From: Streptosporangium roseum DSM 43021
GTDB taxonomy: Bacteria; Actinomycetota; Actinomycetes; Streptosporangiales; Streptosporangiaceae
Direction of reading: 5' to 3'
DNA length: 64,000 nucleotides
Assembly (NCBI RefSeq): GCF_000024865.1
Contig: NC_013595.1
Location: 2,108,001-2,172,000, forward strand
A model generated the notes under the pieces. That model searched no databases. It was given only the letters and a program-made list of their open reading frames with translations, and was not told the DNA's origin. Position numbers and translations under genes: made by a program. Positions 1-7,485 of this stretch are shown one piece after another. The number at the start of each line of letters is the position of its first letter. Position 1 is the stretch's first letter.

Positions 1-979
1 CGCGCTGCGGGAGGCCCTGGCTGCGCGCGGGGTCACCGCCAGGGTGCTCGCCGGGCCGGAGGGGGTCGCCGAGGCCGCCGCCTGGCCGTCCGACACGGTG
101 CTCAACGGCATCACCGGAGCGCTGGGGCTGACCTCGACGCTGGCCGCGCTGGAGGCGGGCAGGGTGCTCGCTCTCGCCAACAAGGAGTCGCTGATCATCG
201 GCGGGCCGCTGGTGAAACGCCTGGCCAAGCCGGGGCAGCTCCTCCCGGTCGACTCCGAGCACGCCGCCCTCGCCCAGTGCCTGTGGGCCGCGGGCCCCAC
301 CGGCCCCGACGCGTCGGCCGTGCGCCGCCTGATCGTCACCGCGAGCGGCGGTCCCTTCCGGGGCAGGTCGCGAGCCGAGCTCACAGACGTCACCCCCGAG
401 CAGGCCCTGGCCCACCCGACCTGGTCGATGGGCCCGGTCATCACCGTGAACTCCGCCACACTCGTGAACAAGGGGCTGGAGGTCATCGAGGCCCACCTGC
501 TCTTCGACATCGGCTTCGACAGGATCACCGTCGTGGTCCACCCGCAGTCGGTCGTCCACTCCATGGTGGAGTTCGTGGACGGCTCGGTCATCGCCCAGGC
601 GAGCCCGCCCGACATGAGGCTGCCCATCGCGCTGGCCCTCGGCTGGCCGGACCGGGTCGCCGGAGCCGCCCCCACGGTCGACTGGACCAGGTCCAGCACC
701 TGGACTTTCGACCCCCTCGACGACGAGGCCTTCCCCGCCGTCGCGCTGGCCCGCCAGGTCGGCTCCGCGGGCGGTACGGCCCCGGCGGTCTACAACGCCG
801 CCAATGAGGTGTGCGTCGAGGCGTTCCTCGCCGGACGGCTGCCCTTCCTGGGTATCGTCGACACCGTGGCCGCTGTGGTCTCCGAGCACACGGTGACTCG
901 GGCGGATTCCGTCGAAGAGGTGCTCGACGCCGACGGATGGGCACGGGCGAGGGCTCGGGAGCTCACCGCGACTGCCTAG
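1..979 (+). CDS. dxr: 1-deoxy-D-xylulose 5-phosphate reductoisomerase (5' truncated by window)
   Basis: The gene is open from the window edge (first complete codon at base 2) and encodes the last 325 or so residues of DXR, which converts DXP to 2-C-methyl-D-erythritol 4-phosphate in the MEP isoprenoid pathway using NADPH and a divalent metal. Visible family signatures are ANKESLI (about base 178), VDSEHAA, the ITASGGPF-like stretch, the catalytic-loop region WSMGPVITVNSATL, and NPQSVVHSMVEF-like HPQSVVHSMVEF. The C-terminal alpha-helical domain (NAANEVCVEAFL) is intact to the stop. ispG starts 35 bp downstream, so the two MEP-pathway genes are probably cotranscribed. The N-terminal NADPH-binding part lies outside the window. 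Confidence 0.96.
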   Translation, partial: ALREALAARGVTARVLAGPEGVAEAAAWPSDTVLNGITGALGLTSTLAALEAGRVLALANKESLIIGGPLVKRLAKPGQLLPVDSEHAALAQCLWAAGPTGPDASAVRRLIVTASGGPFRGRSRAELTDVTPEQALAHPTWSMGPVITVNSATLVNKGLEVIEAHLLFDIGFDRITVVVHPQSVVHSMVEFVDGSVIAQASPPDMRLPIALALGWPDRVAGAAPTVDWTRSSTWTFDPLDDEAFPAVALARQVGSAGGTAPAVYNAANEVCVEAFLAGRLPFLGIVDTVAAVVSEHTVTRADSVEEVLDADGWARARARELTATA

Positions 980-1014
980 ACTGGGGAAAGTCGTCGACAC
1001 TTCAAGGGCTGAAA

Positions 1015-2181
1015 ATGACTTCTGTTGCTCTCGGTATCCCTTCCGTAAGGACCAGGCCGATCGCCGAGCGACGCAAATCCCGTCAGATCATGGTGGGCTC
1101 CGTCCCGGTGGGCGGGGACGCGCCGGTCTCCGTCCAGTCGATGACCACCACGGTCACCGCCGACATCAACGCCACGCTCCAGCAGATCGCCGCGCTGACC
1201 GCGTCGGGCTGTCAGATCGTCCGGGTGGCCGTGCCCTCCCAGGACGACGCCGAGGCGCTGCCGATCATCGCGAAGAAGTCGCAGATCCCGGTGATCGCCG
1301 ACATCCACTTCCAGCCGAAGTACGTCTTCGCCGCGATCGAGGCGGGCTGCGCGGCCGTCCGGGTCAACCCCGGCAACATCAAGAAGTTCGATGACAAGGT
1401 CGGCGAGATCGCCCGCGCCGCCTCCGACCACGGGGTGCCCATCCGGATCGGCGTCAACGCCGGCTCGCTCGACCCCCGGCTGCTGCAGAAGTACGGCAAG
1501 GCGACGCCCGAGGCGCTGGTGGAGTCGGCCCTGTGGGAGTGCTCGCTCTTCGAGGAGCACGGCTTCCGCGACATCAAGATCTCGGTCAAGCACAACGACC
1601 CGGTCGTGATGGTCCAGGCCTACCGCCAGCTGGCCGCCCAGTGCGACTACCCGCTTCACCTCGGCGTCACCGAGGCGGGCCCGGCCTTCCAGGGCACGAT
1701 CAAGTCCGCCGTCGCGTTCGGCGCGCTGCTCGCCGAGGGCATCGGCGACACCATCCGCGTGTCGCTGTCGGCTCCGCCGGTGGAGGAGATCAAGGTCGGC
1801 ATCGGCATCCTGGAGTCGCTGAACCTGCGCGAGCGCGGCCTGGAGATCGTCTCCTGCCCGTCCTGCGGCCGCGCCCAGGTCGACGTCTACACCCTGGCCG
1901 AGCAGGTCCAGGCGGGCCTTGAGGGGCTGAAGGTCCCGCTCCGCGTCGCGGTGATGGGGTGCGTCGTCAACGGTCCCGGCGAGGCCCGCGAGGCCGACCT
2001 CGGCGTCGCCTCCGGCAACGGCAAGGGCCAGATCTTCGTCAAGGGAGAGGTCATCAAGACCGTCCCCGAGTCCCAGATCGTGGAGACCCTCATCGAGGAG
2101 GCCCTGCGCCTGGCGGAGGAGATGGGGGTGGAGGTCGATCTCGACGACGACGCTCCCGGCCCCGAGGTCGTCGTCCGCTAG
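1015..2181 (+). CDS. ispG: 4-hydroxy-3-methylbut-2-en-1-yl diphosphate synthase (GcpE/IspG)
   Basis: IspG (388 aa) is the [4Fe-4S] enzyme that converts MEcPP to HMBPP in the MEP pathway. The TIM-barrel N-terminal half contains QSMTTT and the conserved VRVAVPSQDDA and ADIHF segments. The C-terminal Fe-S domain shows SCPSCGRAQVD and GCVVNGPGEA, giving the three cluster cysteines and the conserved glutamate. The ATG at 1015 fits the family length; the same frame stays open upstream to 811 but that part overlaps dxr. The Shine-Dalgarno is weak (AAGGG), consistent with coupling to dxr. In mycobacteria an M50 protease gene separates dxr from ispG; here it is missing. Confidence 0.96.
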   Translation: MTSVALGIPSVRTRPIAERRKSRQIMVGSVPVGGDAPVSVQSMTTTVTADINATLQQIAALTASGCQIVRVAVPSQDDAEALPIIAKKSQIPVIADIHFQPKYVFAAIEAGCAAVRVNPGNIKKFDDKVGEIARAASDHGVPIRIGVNAGSLDPRLLQKYGKATPEALVESALWECSLFEEHGFRDIKISVKHNDPVVMVQAYRQLAAQCDYPLHLGVTEAGPAFQGTIKSAVAFGALLAEGIGDTIRVSLSAPPVEEIKVGIGILESLNLRERGLEIVSCPSCGRAQVDVYTLAEQVQAGLEGLKVPLRVAVMGCVVNGPGEAREADLGVASGNGKGQIFVKGEVIKTVPESQIVETLIEEALRLAEEMGVEVDLDDDAPGPEVVVR

Positions 2182-2190
2182 GACCCGCCT

Positions 2191-2217
2191 GGGCGTCCCG
2201 CGTTCGGGCGGGAGCCC
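2191..2217 (+). terminator. Stem-loop terminator after ispG
   Basis: Ten nt after the ispG stop, TCCCGC (2196-2201) pairs with GCGGGA (2208-2213), and GGGC (2191-2194) with GCCC (2214-2217), leaving one bulged G. There is no T-tract, as is usual in high-GC actinobacteria. It would end the dxr-ispG transcript. The rest of 2218-2474 holds no gene; AT-richer sequence at 2358-2402 probably carries the promoter of the next gene. Confidence 0.55.
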
Positions 2218-2474
2218 CCGGGGTTCCGTGCCGGCTCCGGTGCGCGGGCGCGCCGGAGCGGTGCCGTACGTCTCCGCGCCTCCCGGTCGCCACCGGAGAG
2301 GCGGCCGTCCGGCCCCACCACCTGCGCGACGGCGAAGCCGCCCTGGGCGCCTTGCCCGAATTGGTTACACAGCGCAATCGATTAACTACACAGTGGTAAG
2401 GATCTGGCTGTTACGCCGATGGCCGTGCCATCCCCCGGGAGACCATCGCCTCTGCCTATGAGGAGGGGGAGTCT

Positions 2475-4067
2475 GTGAAAAGGGTCGTCGGGGTTGTCGC
2501 GGTCGCCGGGATGCTGGCCGTCACCGTCGGGGTTCCACAGGGAGCGGTGGCGCGGGAGCGGGACGAGCTGGTCTGGGGGCCCTGTTCCGACAAGCCCAAG
2601 ACAGCGGTCCTCGACGACGTGCTCACCACTCCGGCCAGAGCCGGGGAGGGCGAGGTGGAGTGCGCCAACCTGAGGGTGCCTCTCGACTACGCCAACCCGT
2701 ACCAGACCATCAGCCTGGCCCTGAACCGGATCAAGGGGAAGACCTCGCGGGACCACAACCACCTGGGCGTCCTGCTGGTCAACCCCGGGGGGCCCGGGGC
2801 ATCCGGCCGCAACCTGGCCAAATACGTCGCCACCCAGCTCCCCGACCACCTGGCCGACCGGTTCGACGTGATCGGCTTCGACCCGCGAGGGGTGGGGGAG
2901 AGTGAGCCCGCGCTCCGCTGCGTGGACCCCACGAAATACTACGCCGCGCCGCGCCCCGACCACGTGCCGCACAACGAGCGGGAGGAGGCCGTGCTGATCG
3001 GCCGGGCCCGGCAGTACGCCACGGCGTGCGGGAACCGGTGGAGCTGGCTGCTGCCCCACATGAGCACCGAGAACTCCGCCAGGGACATGGACGCGATCCG
3101 AGAGGCGCTGGGCGAGCCCGAGGTCAGCTTCCTGGGCTACTCCTACGGGAGCTACCTCGGCGCGGTCTACGCGACGCTCTTCCCCGACCGGGTCAAGCGG
3201 CTCGTCCTGGACAGCGTGGTCGACCCCCGAGGGGTCTGGTACGACGCCAACCTCTCCCAGGACGCCGCCTTCGACCGGCGGCACCAGGACTTCCTGAAGT
3301 GGACCGCCCGCAACAACGACGTCTACAGGCTGGGCGGGACCGGCAGGGCGGTCTCCTTCGCGTGGTACGCCATGCGGGAGCGGCTGCGCACCCGCCCGGC
3401 CGGCGGGGTGGTCGGTCCGAGCGAGCTGGACGACATCTACACCGTCGGCGGCTACTCCGACGCGATCTGGCCGCAGCTCGCCAAGGCGTTCTCCGCCTAC
3501 GTCAAGAGGGGCGACACCGCCCCCATGCTCGCCGCCTACCGCCGGCACGCGGAGAACGACGCCAAGGCGGAGAACGGGTACGCCGTCTACCTCGGAATAC
3601 AGTGCCGCGACGCCGCATGGCCGCGTAGCTGGTCCCAGTGGCGGACGGACATGTCGCGGCTGCACGCCAAGGTGCCCTTCCTCACCTGGCCGAACGCCTG
3701 GTACAACGCGCCGTGCGCGTTCTGGCCCGAGAAGGGCGGCACCCCGGTGAAGATCCAGGACAGCCCGGAGCTGCCGCCGGTCATGCTCGTCCAGTCCGAG
3801 CGTGACGCCGCCACGCCGTACCAGGGGGCCCTGCAGGTGCGCAGGCTGTTCAGCGGGTCCCGGCTGCTGACCGTGCCCGGCGGGAACCACGGCGTCGTGC
3901 TCGGCGGCAACCGCTGCGTGGACCGCCATCTGGCGGCCTACCTCAAGGACGGCAGCCTGCCCGGTCCGGCCGAGCGCTCCCTGACCGGTCCGGACGTCCG
4001 CTGCGAGGGGAACCCCGAGCCCGCGCCTGCGGCCCGTATGGCGGCGAGGGCTGATTTGGGTAGGTAG
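2475..4067 (+). CDS. Secreted alpha/beta-hydrolase, TAP-like tripeptidyl aminopeptidase family
   Basis: The 530-aa product resembles Streptomyces SlpD/SlpE/Tap-type exported proline/tripeptidyl aminopeptidases (alpha/beta-hydrolase core plus TAP-like C-terminal domain). A signal peptide is visible at residues 1-27 (KR, hydrophobic VVGVVAVAGMLAVTV, cleavage near AVA). The oxyanion region is VNPGGPGASG, the nucleophile elbow is GYSYGSYLG, and the C-terminal TAP-like part has SERDAATPYQGA and GGNHGVV, providing the Asp and His candidates. The GTG start at 2475 follows a textbook AGGAGG at 2461-2466. It sits between ispG and the GNAT gene that often follows ispG directly, so it looks inserted into that block. 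Substrate cannot be told from sequence. Confidence 0.88.
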   Translation: MKRVVGVVAVAGMLAVTVGVPQGAVARERDELVWGPCSDKPKTAVLDDVLTTPARAGEGEVECANLRVPLDYANPYQTISLALNRIKGKTSRDHNHLGVLLVNPGGPGASGRNLAKYVATQLPDHLADRFDVIGFDPRGVGESEPALRCVDPTKYYAAPRPDHVPHNEREEAVLIGRARQYATACGNRWSWLLPHMSTENSARDMDAIREALGEPEVSFLGYSYGSYLGAVYATLFPDRVKRLVLDSVVDPRGVWYDANLSQDAAFDRRHQDFLKWTARNNDVYRLGGTGRAVSFAWYAMRERLRTRPAGGVVGPSELDDIYTVGGYSDAIWPQLAKAFSAYVKRGDTAPMLAAYRRHAENDAKAENGYAVYLGIQCRDAAWPRSWSQWRTDMSRLHAKVPFLTWPNAWYNAPCAFWPEKGGTPVKIQDSPELPPVMLVQSERDAATPYQGALQVRRLFSGSRLLTVPGGNHGVVLGGNRCVDRHLAAYLKDGSLPGPAERSLTGPDVRCEGNPEPAPAARMAARADLGR

Positions 4068-4138
4068 ATGGGTAGGTGGAGATGACTGGCTCTATGTTGG
4101 TTCCTGCCAAAATCGAAGGGGTCGCGTAGGCTGAGCGC

Positions 4139-4984
4139 GTGATGCTGCGCACAACGGCGTCGCGCGTGCTCGACGACAACGATCGTGACGAGGTGCTGGC
4201 GCTCTTGGACGCCGATCCTGTCGTCAACGTGTTCGTCGCCTCCAGGGTCCGTGCCGTCGGGCTCAATCCGGCCAGGCTCGGTGGTCAGATGTGGGGATTC
4301 GGGCCACGTGGCGGCCTGACCTCTCTCTGCTATGCCGGGGCGAACCTGGTCCCGGTGAACGCCGGCACGGACGCCGTGCACGCCTTCGCTGACCGCGCCC
4401 GTAAGCAGGGCCGTCGTTGTTCCTCGATCGTCGGCCCCGCGGACGCCGTCGCGCCGCTGTGGGAGCGGCTGGAGCCCTACTGGGGCGCCGCCCGTGCGAT
4501 CCGCCGGGCCCAGCCGGTGATGGCGGTCACCACGCCGTCCCCGGTCCCGATCGACCCTCTGGTCAGGCGGGTGCGGCCGGAGGAGTTCGAGATCCTGCTC
4601 CCCGCCTGCGTGGCGATGTTCACCGAGGAGGTGGGCATCTCCCCGGAGGCCGGTGACGGCGGAGCCCTCTACCGCTCCAGGGTGGCCGAGCTGATCCGGA
4701 TCGGCCGGTCCTACGCGCGGATCGAGCACGGCCGGGTCGTCTTCAAGGCCGAGGTCGGCGCGGTCACGCCGCTGGCCTGCCAGATCCAGGGCGTCTGGGT
4801 CCATCCCGACCTGCGCGGCCGGGGGCACGCGGTAGCCGGGATGGCCTCGGTGGTCAAGCACGCTCTCGACTGCTTCGCACCGGTGGTCTCGCTGTACGTC
4901 AACGACTACAACGCCCCGGCCCGGGCCGCCTACCACAAGGCCGGGTTCAAAGAGATCGGCACCTTCATGTCGGTGCTCTTCTAG
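4139..4984 (+). CDS. GNAT-family N-acetyltransferase with N-terminal DUF4081-like domain
   Basis: The 281-aa protein has an N-terminal DUF4081-like half (residues 1-130, DADPVVNVFVASRV) and a C-terminal GNAT fold (residues 140-281) with the acetyl-CoA-binding stretch HPDLRGRGHAVAGM (R-G-x-G-x-A type) and the terminal NAPARAAYHKAGFKEIG motif. It matches the acetyltransferase that follows ispG in mycobacteria (Rv2867c position), supporting an ancestral dxr-protease-ispG-GNAT block. The start may be GTG 4139 or ATG 4142. The acceptor substrate is unknown. It ends convergently against the DUF3037 gene. Confidence 0.85.
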   Translation: MMLRTTASRVLDDNDRDEVLALLDADPVVNVFVASRVRAVGLNPARLGGQMWGFGPRGGLTSLCYAGANLVPVNAGTDAVHAFADRARKQGRRCSSIVGPADAVAPLWERLEPYWGAARAIRRAQPVMAVTTPSPVPIDPLVRRVRPEEFEILLPACVAMFTEEVGISPEAGDGGALYRSRVAELIRIGRSYARIEHGRVVFKAEVGAVTPLACQIQGVWVHPDLRGRGHAVAGMASVVKHALDCFAPVVSLYVNDYNAPARAAYHKAGFKEIGTFMSVLF

Positions 4985-5030
4985 GGCGCGCCGGTCCGGA
5001 GCGTGCCGGAGCCTCCGAGGAGGCGCCGGC

Positions 5031-5408
5031 TCACAGGCTGCGGACCAGCCTGGCCACCAGGCGTTCCAGCTCGGCTCCGGGGTCGGCGGTGAGGCCGGCG
5101 TGGACCGGGCCGGTCTGCACGATCGTGCTGCGCGGGGCGGTCAGCCAGCGGAACCGGCTGCCGAGCGGCTCCCCGCCCAGCGGTCCCGCGTCGGTCGTGC
5201 AGGAGAGCTCGTAGGCGCCGAGTGCGTGCCGTACCCCGTCGACGTCCGCGTGGGCGTCGAGCGCGTGCAGCCGGGTCTCGTCCAGCTCCACCCGCGCGCA
5301 CAGGTAGTCGCGCGGCTGGCAGTAGAGCACCACCCCGGCGTTGATCAGCTCGCCCCGCTCCACGCGGGGGACCACCCGGATGACGGCGTACTCGTAGACG
5401 TCTCTCAC
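5031..5408 (-). CDS. DUF3037 family protein, partner of HipA-like kinase
   Basis: This 125-aa protein belongs to DUF3037: the start VRDVYEYAVIRVVPRVERGE and the NAGVVLYC segment are typical. The GTG start at 5408 overlaps the TGA stop of the upstream HipA-like gene by 4 bp (GTGA), so the pair is translationally coupled. The open frame extends further upstream to 5579, but those residues lack family similarity and lie inside the kinase gene. The family's biochemical role is not known; genomic pairing with HipA-like kinases recurs in actinobacteria and other phyla, which suggests a shared complex or substrate. Confidence 0.85.
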   Translation of the reverse strand: MRDVYEYAVIRVVPRVERGELINAGVVLYCQPRDYLCARVELDETRLHALDAHADVDGVRHALGAYELSCTTDAGPLGGEPLGSRFRWLTAPRSTIVQTGPVHAGLTADPGAELERLVARLVRSL

Positions 5409-6214
5409 CGGCTGTCCTTCCAGAACGCGCCCACCGAGCCGGTCTTCCGCTCCTGCCTGGGGGCGGCCGAGGGGTCGGGCAGCCATGCGCGGGGCCCCTG
5501 CGCGCGAGCCAGCAGGTGCTCGACATACGCCTGCCGTACGGCCTGCGCCCCGTCGAACCCGGGCTCGTCCTCCAGCCACTCGTCGGGGACCTCGTCCACG
5601 ATCCCGTCGAGGAAATCCCTGGTGATCATCTCGCTGAGCCCGGCGTCGGCCTCGGCCATCCGGGTGGCGAACGGCGCCAGCACGTGGTCACCCGCGTCGA
5701 AGCCGCGCTGCGGGTCGGCGGTGGGCCAGTTGTGGTGGAACCAGAGGGCGGCGCCGTGGTCGATCAGCCAGATGTCGCCGTGCCAGAGGAGCAGGTTCGG
5801 GTTGCGCCAGCTCCGGTCCACGTTGTGGATCAGAGCGTCGAACCAGAGCAGCCGGGAGGCGAGACCGGGGTCCGGGGGCCAGGCGAGCGGCTCGAAGCCG
5901 AGGGCGCCGGGCAGGAAGTCGACCGCCAGGTTGTGGCCCTCGCTGGCCTTGAGCAGATCCTGGATCTCCTCGTCGGGCTCCCGGGCGCCGAGCTGCGGGT
6001 CGACCTCGATGACCTTCAGCTCGGGGGTCCGGAAGCCGAGCCGCCTGGCCAGCTCGGCGGAGATGATCTCCGCGACGAGCACCCGGCGGCCCTGCCCGGC
6101 CCCGCGGAACTTCACGACGTAGGTGCCGAGGTCGTCGGCCTCCACCACCCCGGGGAGCGACCCGCCCTCGCGTAGGGGCGTCACGTAGCGGGTCGCCGTG
6201 ATCTCTTCCAGCAC
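5405..6214 (-). CDS. HipA-like kinase family protein
   Basis: The 269-aa product is a short single-domain relative of HipA/phosphatidylinositol-kinase-like proteins. A candidate ATP-binding beta-sheet is GTYVVKFRGAGQG (residues 29-41), the catalytic loop is NVDRSWRNPN (about 140-149) and the metal-binding triad is DHG (about 160), all HipA-like. It is much shorter than true HipA toxins (about 440 aa) and has no HipB antitoxin gene; instead it is coupled to a DUF3037 gene. It may be a toxin-like kinase or a housekeeping regulator; target unknown. Upstream 6215-6348 contains its promoter and nothing else recognisable. Confidence 0.8.
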   Translation of the reverse strand: MLEEITATRYVTPLREGGSLPGVVEADDLGTYVVKFRGAGQGRRVLVAEIISAELARRLGFRTPELKVIEVDPQLGAREPDEEIQDLLKASEGHNLAVDFLPGALGFEPLAWPPDPGLASRLLWFDALIHNVDRSWRNPNLLLWHGDIWLIDHGAALWFHHNWPTADPQRGFDAGDHVLAPFATRMAEADAGLSEMITRDFLDGIVDEVPDEWLEDEPGFDGAQAVRQAYVEHLLARAQGPRAWLPDPSAAPRQERKTGSVGAFWKDSR

Positions 6215-6348
6215 TCCGCCAGGCTACCCGGTCGCGCGGTCCCGGAGGGCGCACGGTGCCGGCCGTCGTACCAGGCCCGCGACACCGCGGCGGGGATCGG
6301 GTGCCGTCCGGGGAGCGGATCCGGTGAGAGCTGTCAGCCGGGCCGCGG

Positions 6349-7230
6349 TCACATCCTGGAGACGACCTCTTCGGCGAAACGCTCGATGGTGGCGACCTTG
6401 AGCGCGAGGCTGTCGCCGTGCTCGGCCTTCTCCTCAGGGGTGGCGAGCCACCAGGGGGCGGCCATGGTGCCGGTGACGCCCTTCTCCGCGAAGCGCCGGT
6501 AGGTCCCGGCGTCGGGCATGACCGCGAGAGGGGCGATGATCTCCAGGGCGTCCTCGGCCCGGCCGTACTCCTTCAGGTAGCGCCGGAGGTCGGCGAGGAC
6601 CACGTCGAGCTGCTCCTCGGAGTAGACGCGGTTGCCCATCCAGCCGTCACCGAGCCGTGCCGCGCGGCGGAGCGCCGGCTCGCTGTCGCCGCCGACGAAG
6701 AACGGCACCGGCCGGGCGGGGACGGGGGAGATCGACAGCGGGCCGTACTCGAAGTGGGCGCCGTGGTGCTCGACCGTGCCGCCCGCCCAGAGCCGGCGCA
6801 GCGCGGGGACCATCTCGTCCAGCCTGCGGCCCCGGGTGTGGAAGTCCTGGCCGGTCTGGACGAACTCCTCCTTGCACCAGCCGACGCCGACGCCGAACGT
6901 CACCCGGTCCCCGGAGATCACCGCCGCGGTGGAGACCTGCTTGGCGACCGTGAACAGGTCGCGGGCCGGGGCGACGTAGACGTTCGGGGCGAAGCGCAGC
7001 GTGGAGGTGACCGCGGCCATCGCGCCGATCGTCACCCACACGTCGGGCCAGTGGGTCTCGGCGTTCCAGCGGGGCGCGCCCGTCCTGGAGTAGGGGTAGG
7101 GGGAGTCGAAGTCGGCGTAGAAGATGTGGTCCGACAGCGTGAGCGTGTGGATGCCGCACCGTTCCGACACCTTGGCCAGCTCGATGAACTGGTCGGTCTC
7201 GACGAACGACGCTCCAAGCCAGAACTGCAC
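6349..7230 (-). CDS. LLM-class F420-dependent oxidoreductase (TIGR03619-like)
   Basis: The 293-aa protein has the luciferase-like (LLM) TIM-barrel fold and the F420-family signatures SDHIFY, RFAPNVYVAPARDLFTVAKQ, GVGVGWCKEEF and VGGDSEPALRRAARLGDGWM. Such enzymes transfer hydride between F420 (or FMN) and an organic substrate. The GTG start at 7230 is chosen because GGGAGG lies 7-12 nt upstream and the family begins there; the frame is open further upstream through a large hairpin. The gene lies downstream of another LLM gene and an alpha/beta hydrolase on the same strand, separated by the hairpin and a 7-bp microsatellite. Confidence 0.9.
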   Translation of the reverse strand: MQFWLGASFVETDQFIELAKVSERCGIHTLTLSDHIFYADFDSPYPYSRTGAPRWNAETHWPDVWVTIGAMAAVTSTLRFAPNVYVAPARDLFTVAKQVSTAAVISGDRVTFGVGVGWCKEEFVQTGQDFHTRGRRLDEMVPALRRLWAGGTVEHHGAHFEYGPLSISPVPARPVPFFVGGDSEPALRRAARLGDGWMGNRVYSEEQLDVVLADLRRYLKEYGRAEDALEIIAPLAVMPDAGTYRRFAEKGVTGTMAAPWWLATPEEKAEHGDSLALKVATIERFAEEVVSRM

Positions 7231-7263
7231 GGATCCTCCCCGAGTTTCTCGGATATTGAAATT

Positions 7264-7306
7264 TCCGGATATGTCCCCCCGGCGCAGCCGGGGGGACATA
7301 TCCGGA
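7264..7306. repeat. Perfect 19-bp inverted repeat (hairpin) in leader of LLM gene
   Basis: The left arm TCCGGATATGTCCCCCCGG (7264-7282) and right arm CCGGGGGGACATATCCGGA (7288-7306) are perfect complements around the 5-nt loop CGCAG. It lies 34 nt upstream of the LLM start at 7230. In the minus-strand transcript it could act as a terminator for the upstream 7486-9524 operon, as an attenuator, or be a palindromic element remnant. The length and perfection exceed the other terminators in this window. Confidence 0.8.
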
Positions 7307-7330
7307 GTGGTCGGGACGTGCCCACGCTTG

Positions 7331-7477
7331 CCGGAAGCCGGAAGCCGGAAGCCGGAAGCCGGAAGCCGGAAGCCGGAAGCCGGAAGCGGGAGGCGGGAAG
7401 CCGGAAGCCGGAGGCGGGAGGCGGGAAGCTGGAAACCGGACGCGGGAAGCCGGAGCCGGGTGCCGGGTGCCGGGGGC
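7331..7477. repeat. 7-bp microsatellite, 21 units of CCGGAAG and variants
   Basis: Eight perfect CCGGAAG units occupy 7331-7386, followed by thirteen degenerate heptamers (CGGGAGG, CGGGAAG, CCGGAGG, CGGGTGC and so on) to 7477. The array sits between the stop of the 7486 LLM gene and the hairpin. Being a multiple of 7, length changes would shift any reading frame and change spacing between genes of this operon. Confidence 0.9.
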
Positions 7478-7485
7478 GGGCGGGG

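Noticed and set aside
2382..3929. A 515-codon minus-strand frame opposite the TAP-like peptidase
   Set aside because: Antisense shadow; the plus strand has signal peptide, GYSYGS elbow and Shine-Dalgarno.
7331..7477. CRISPR-like array
   Set aside because: Units are contiguous heptamers without spacers; it is a microsatellite.
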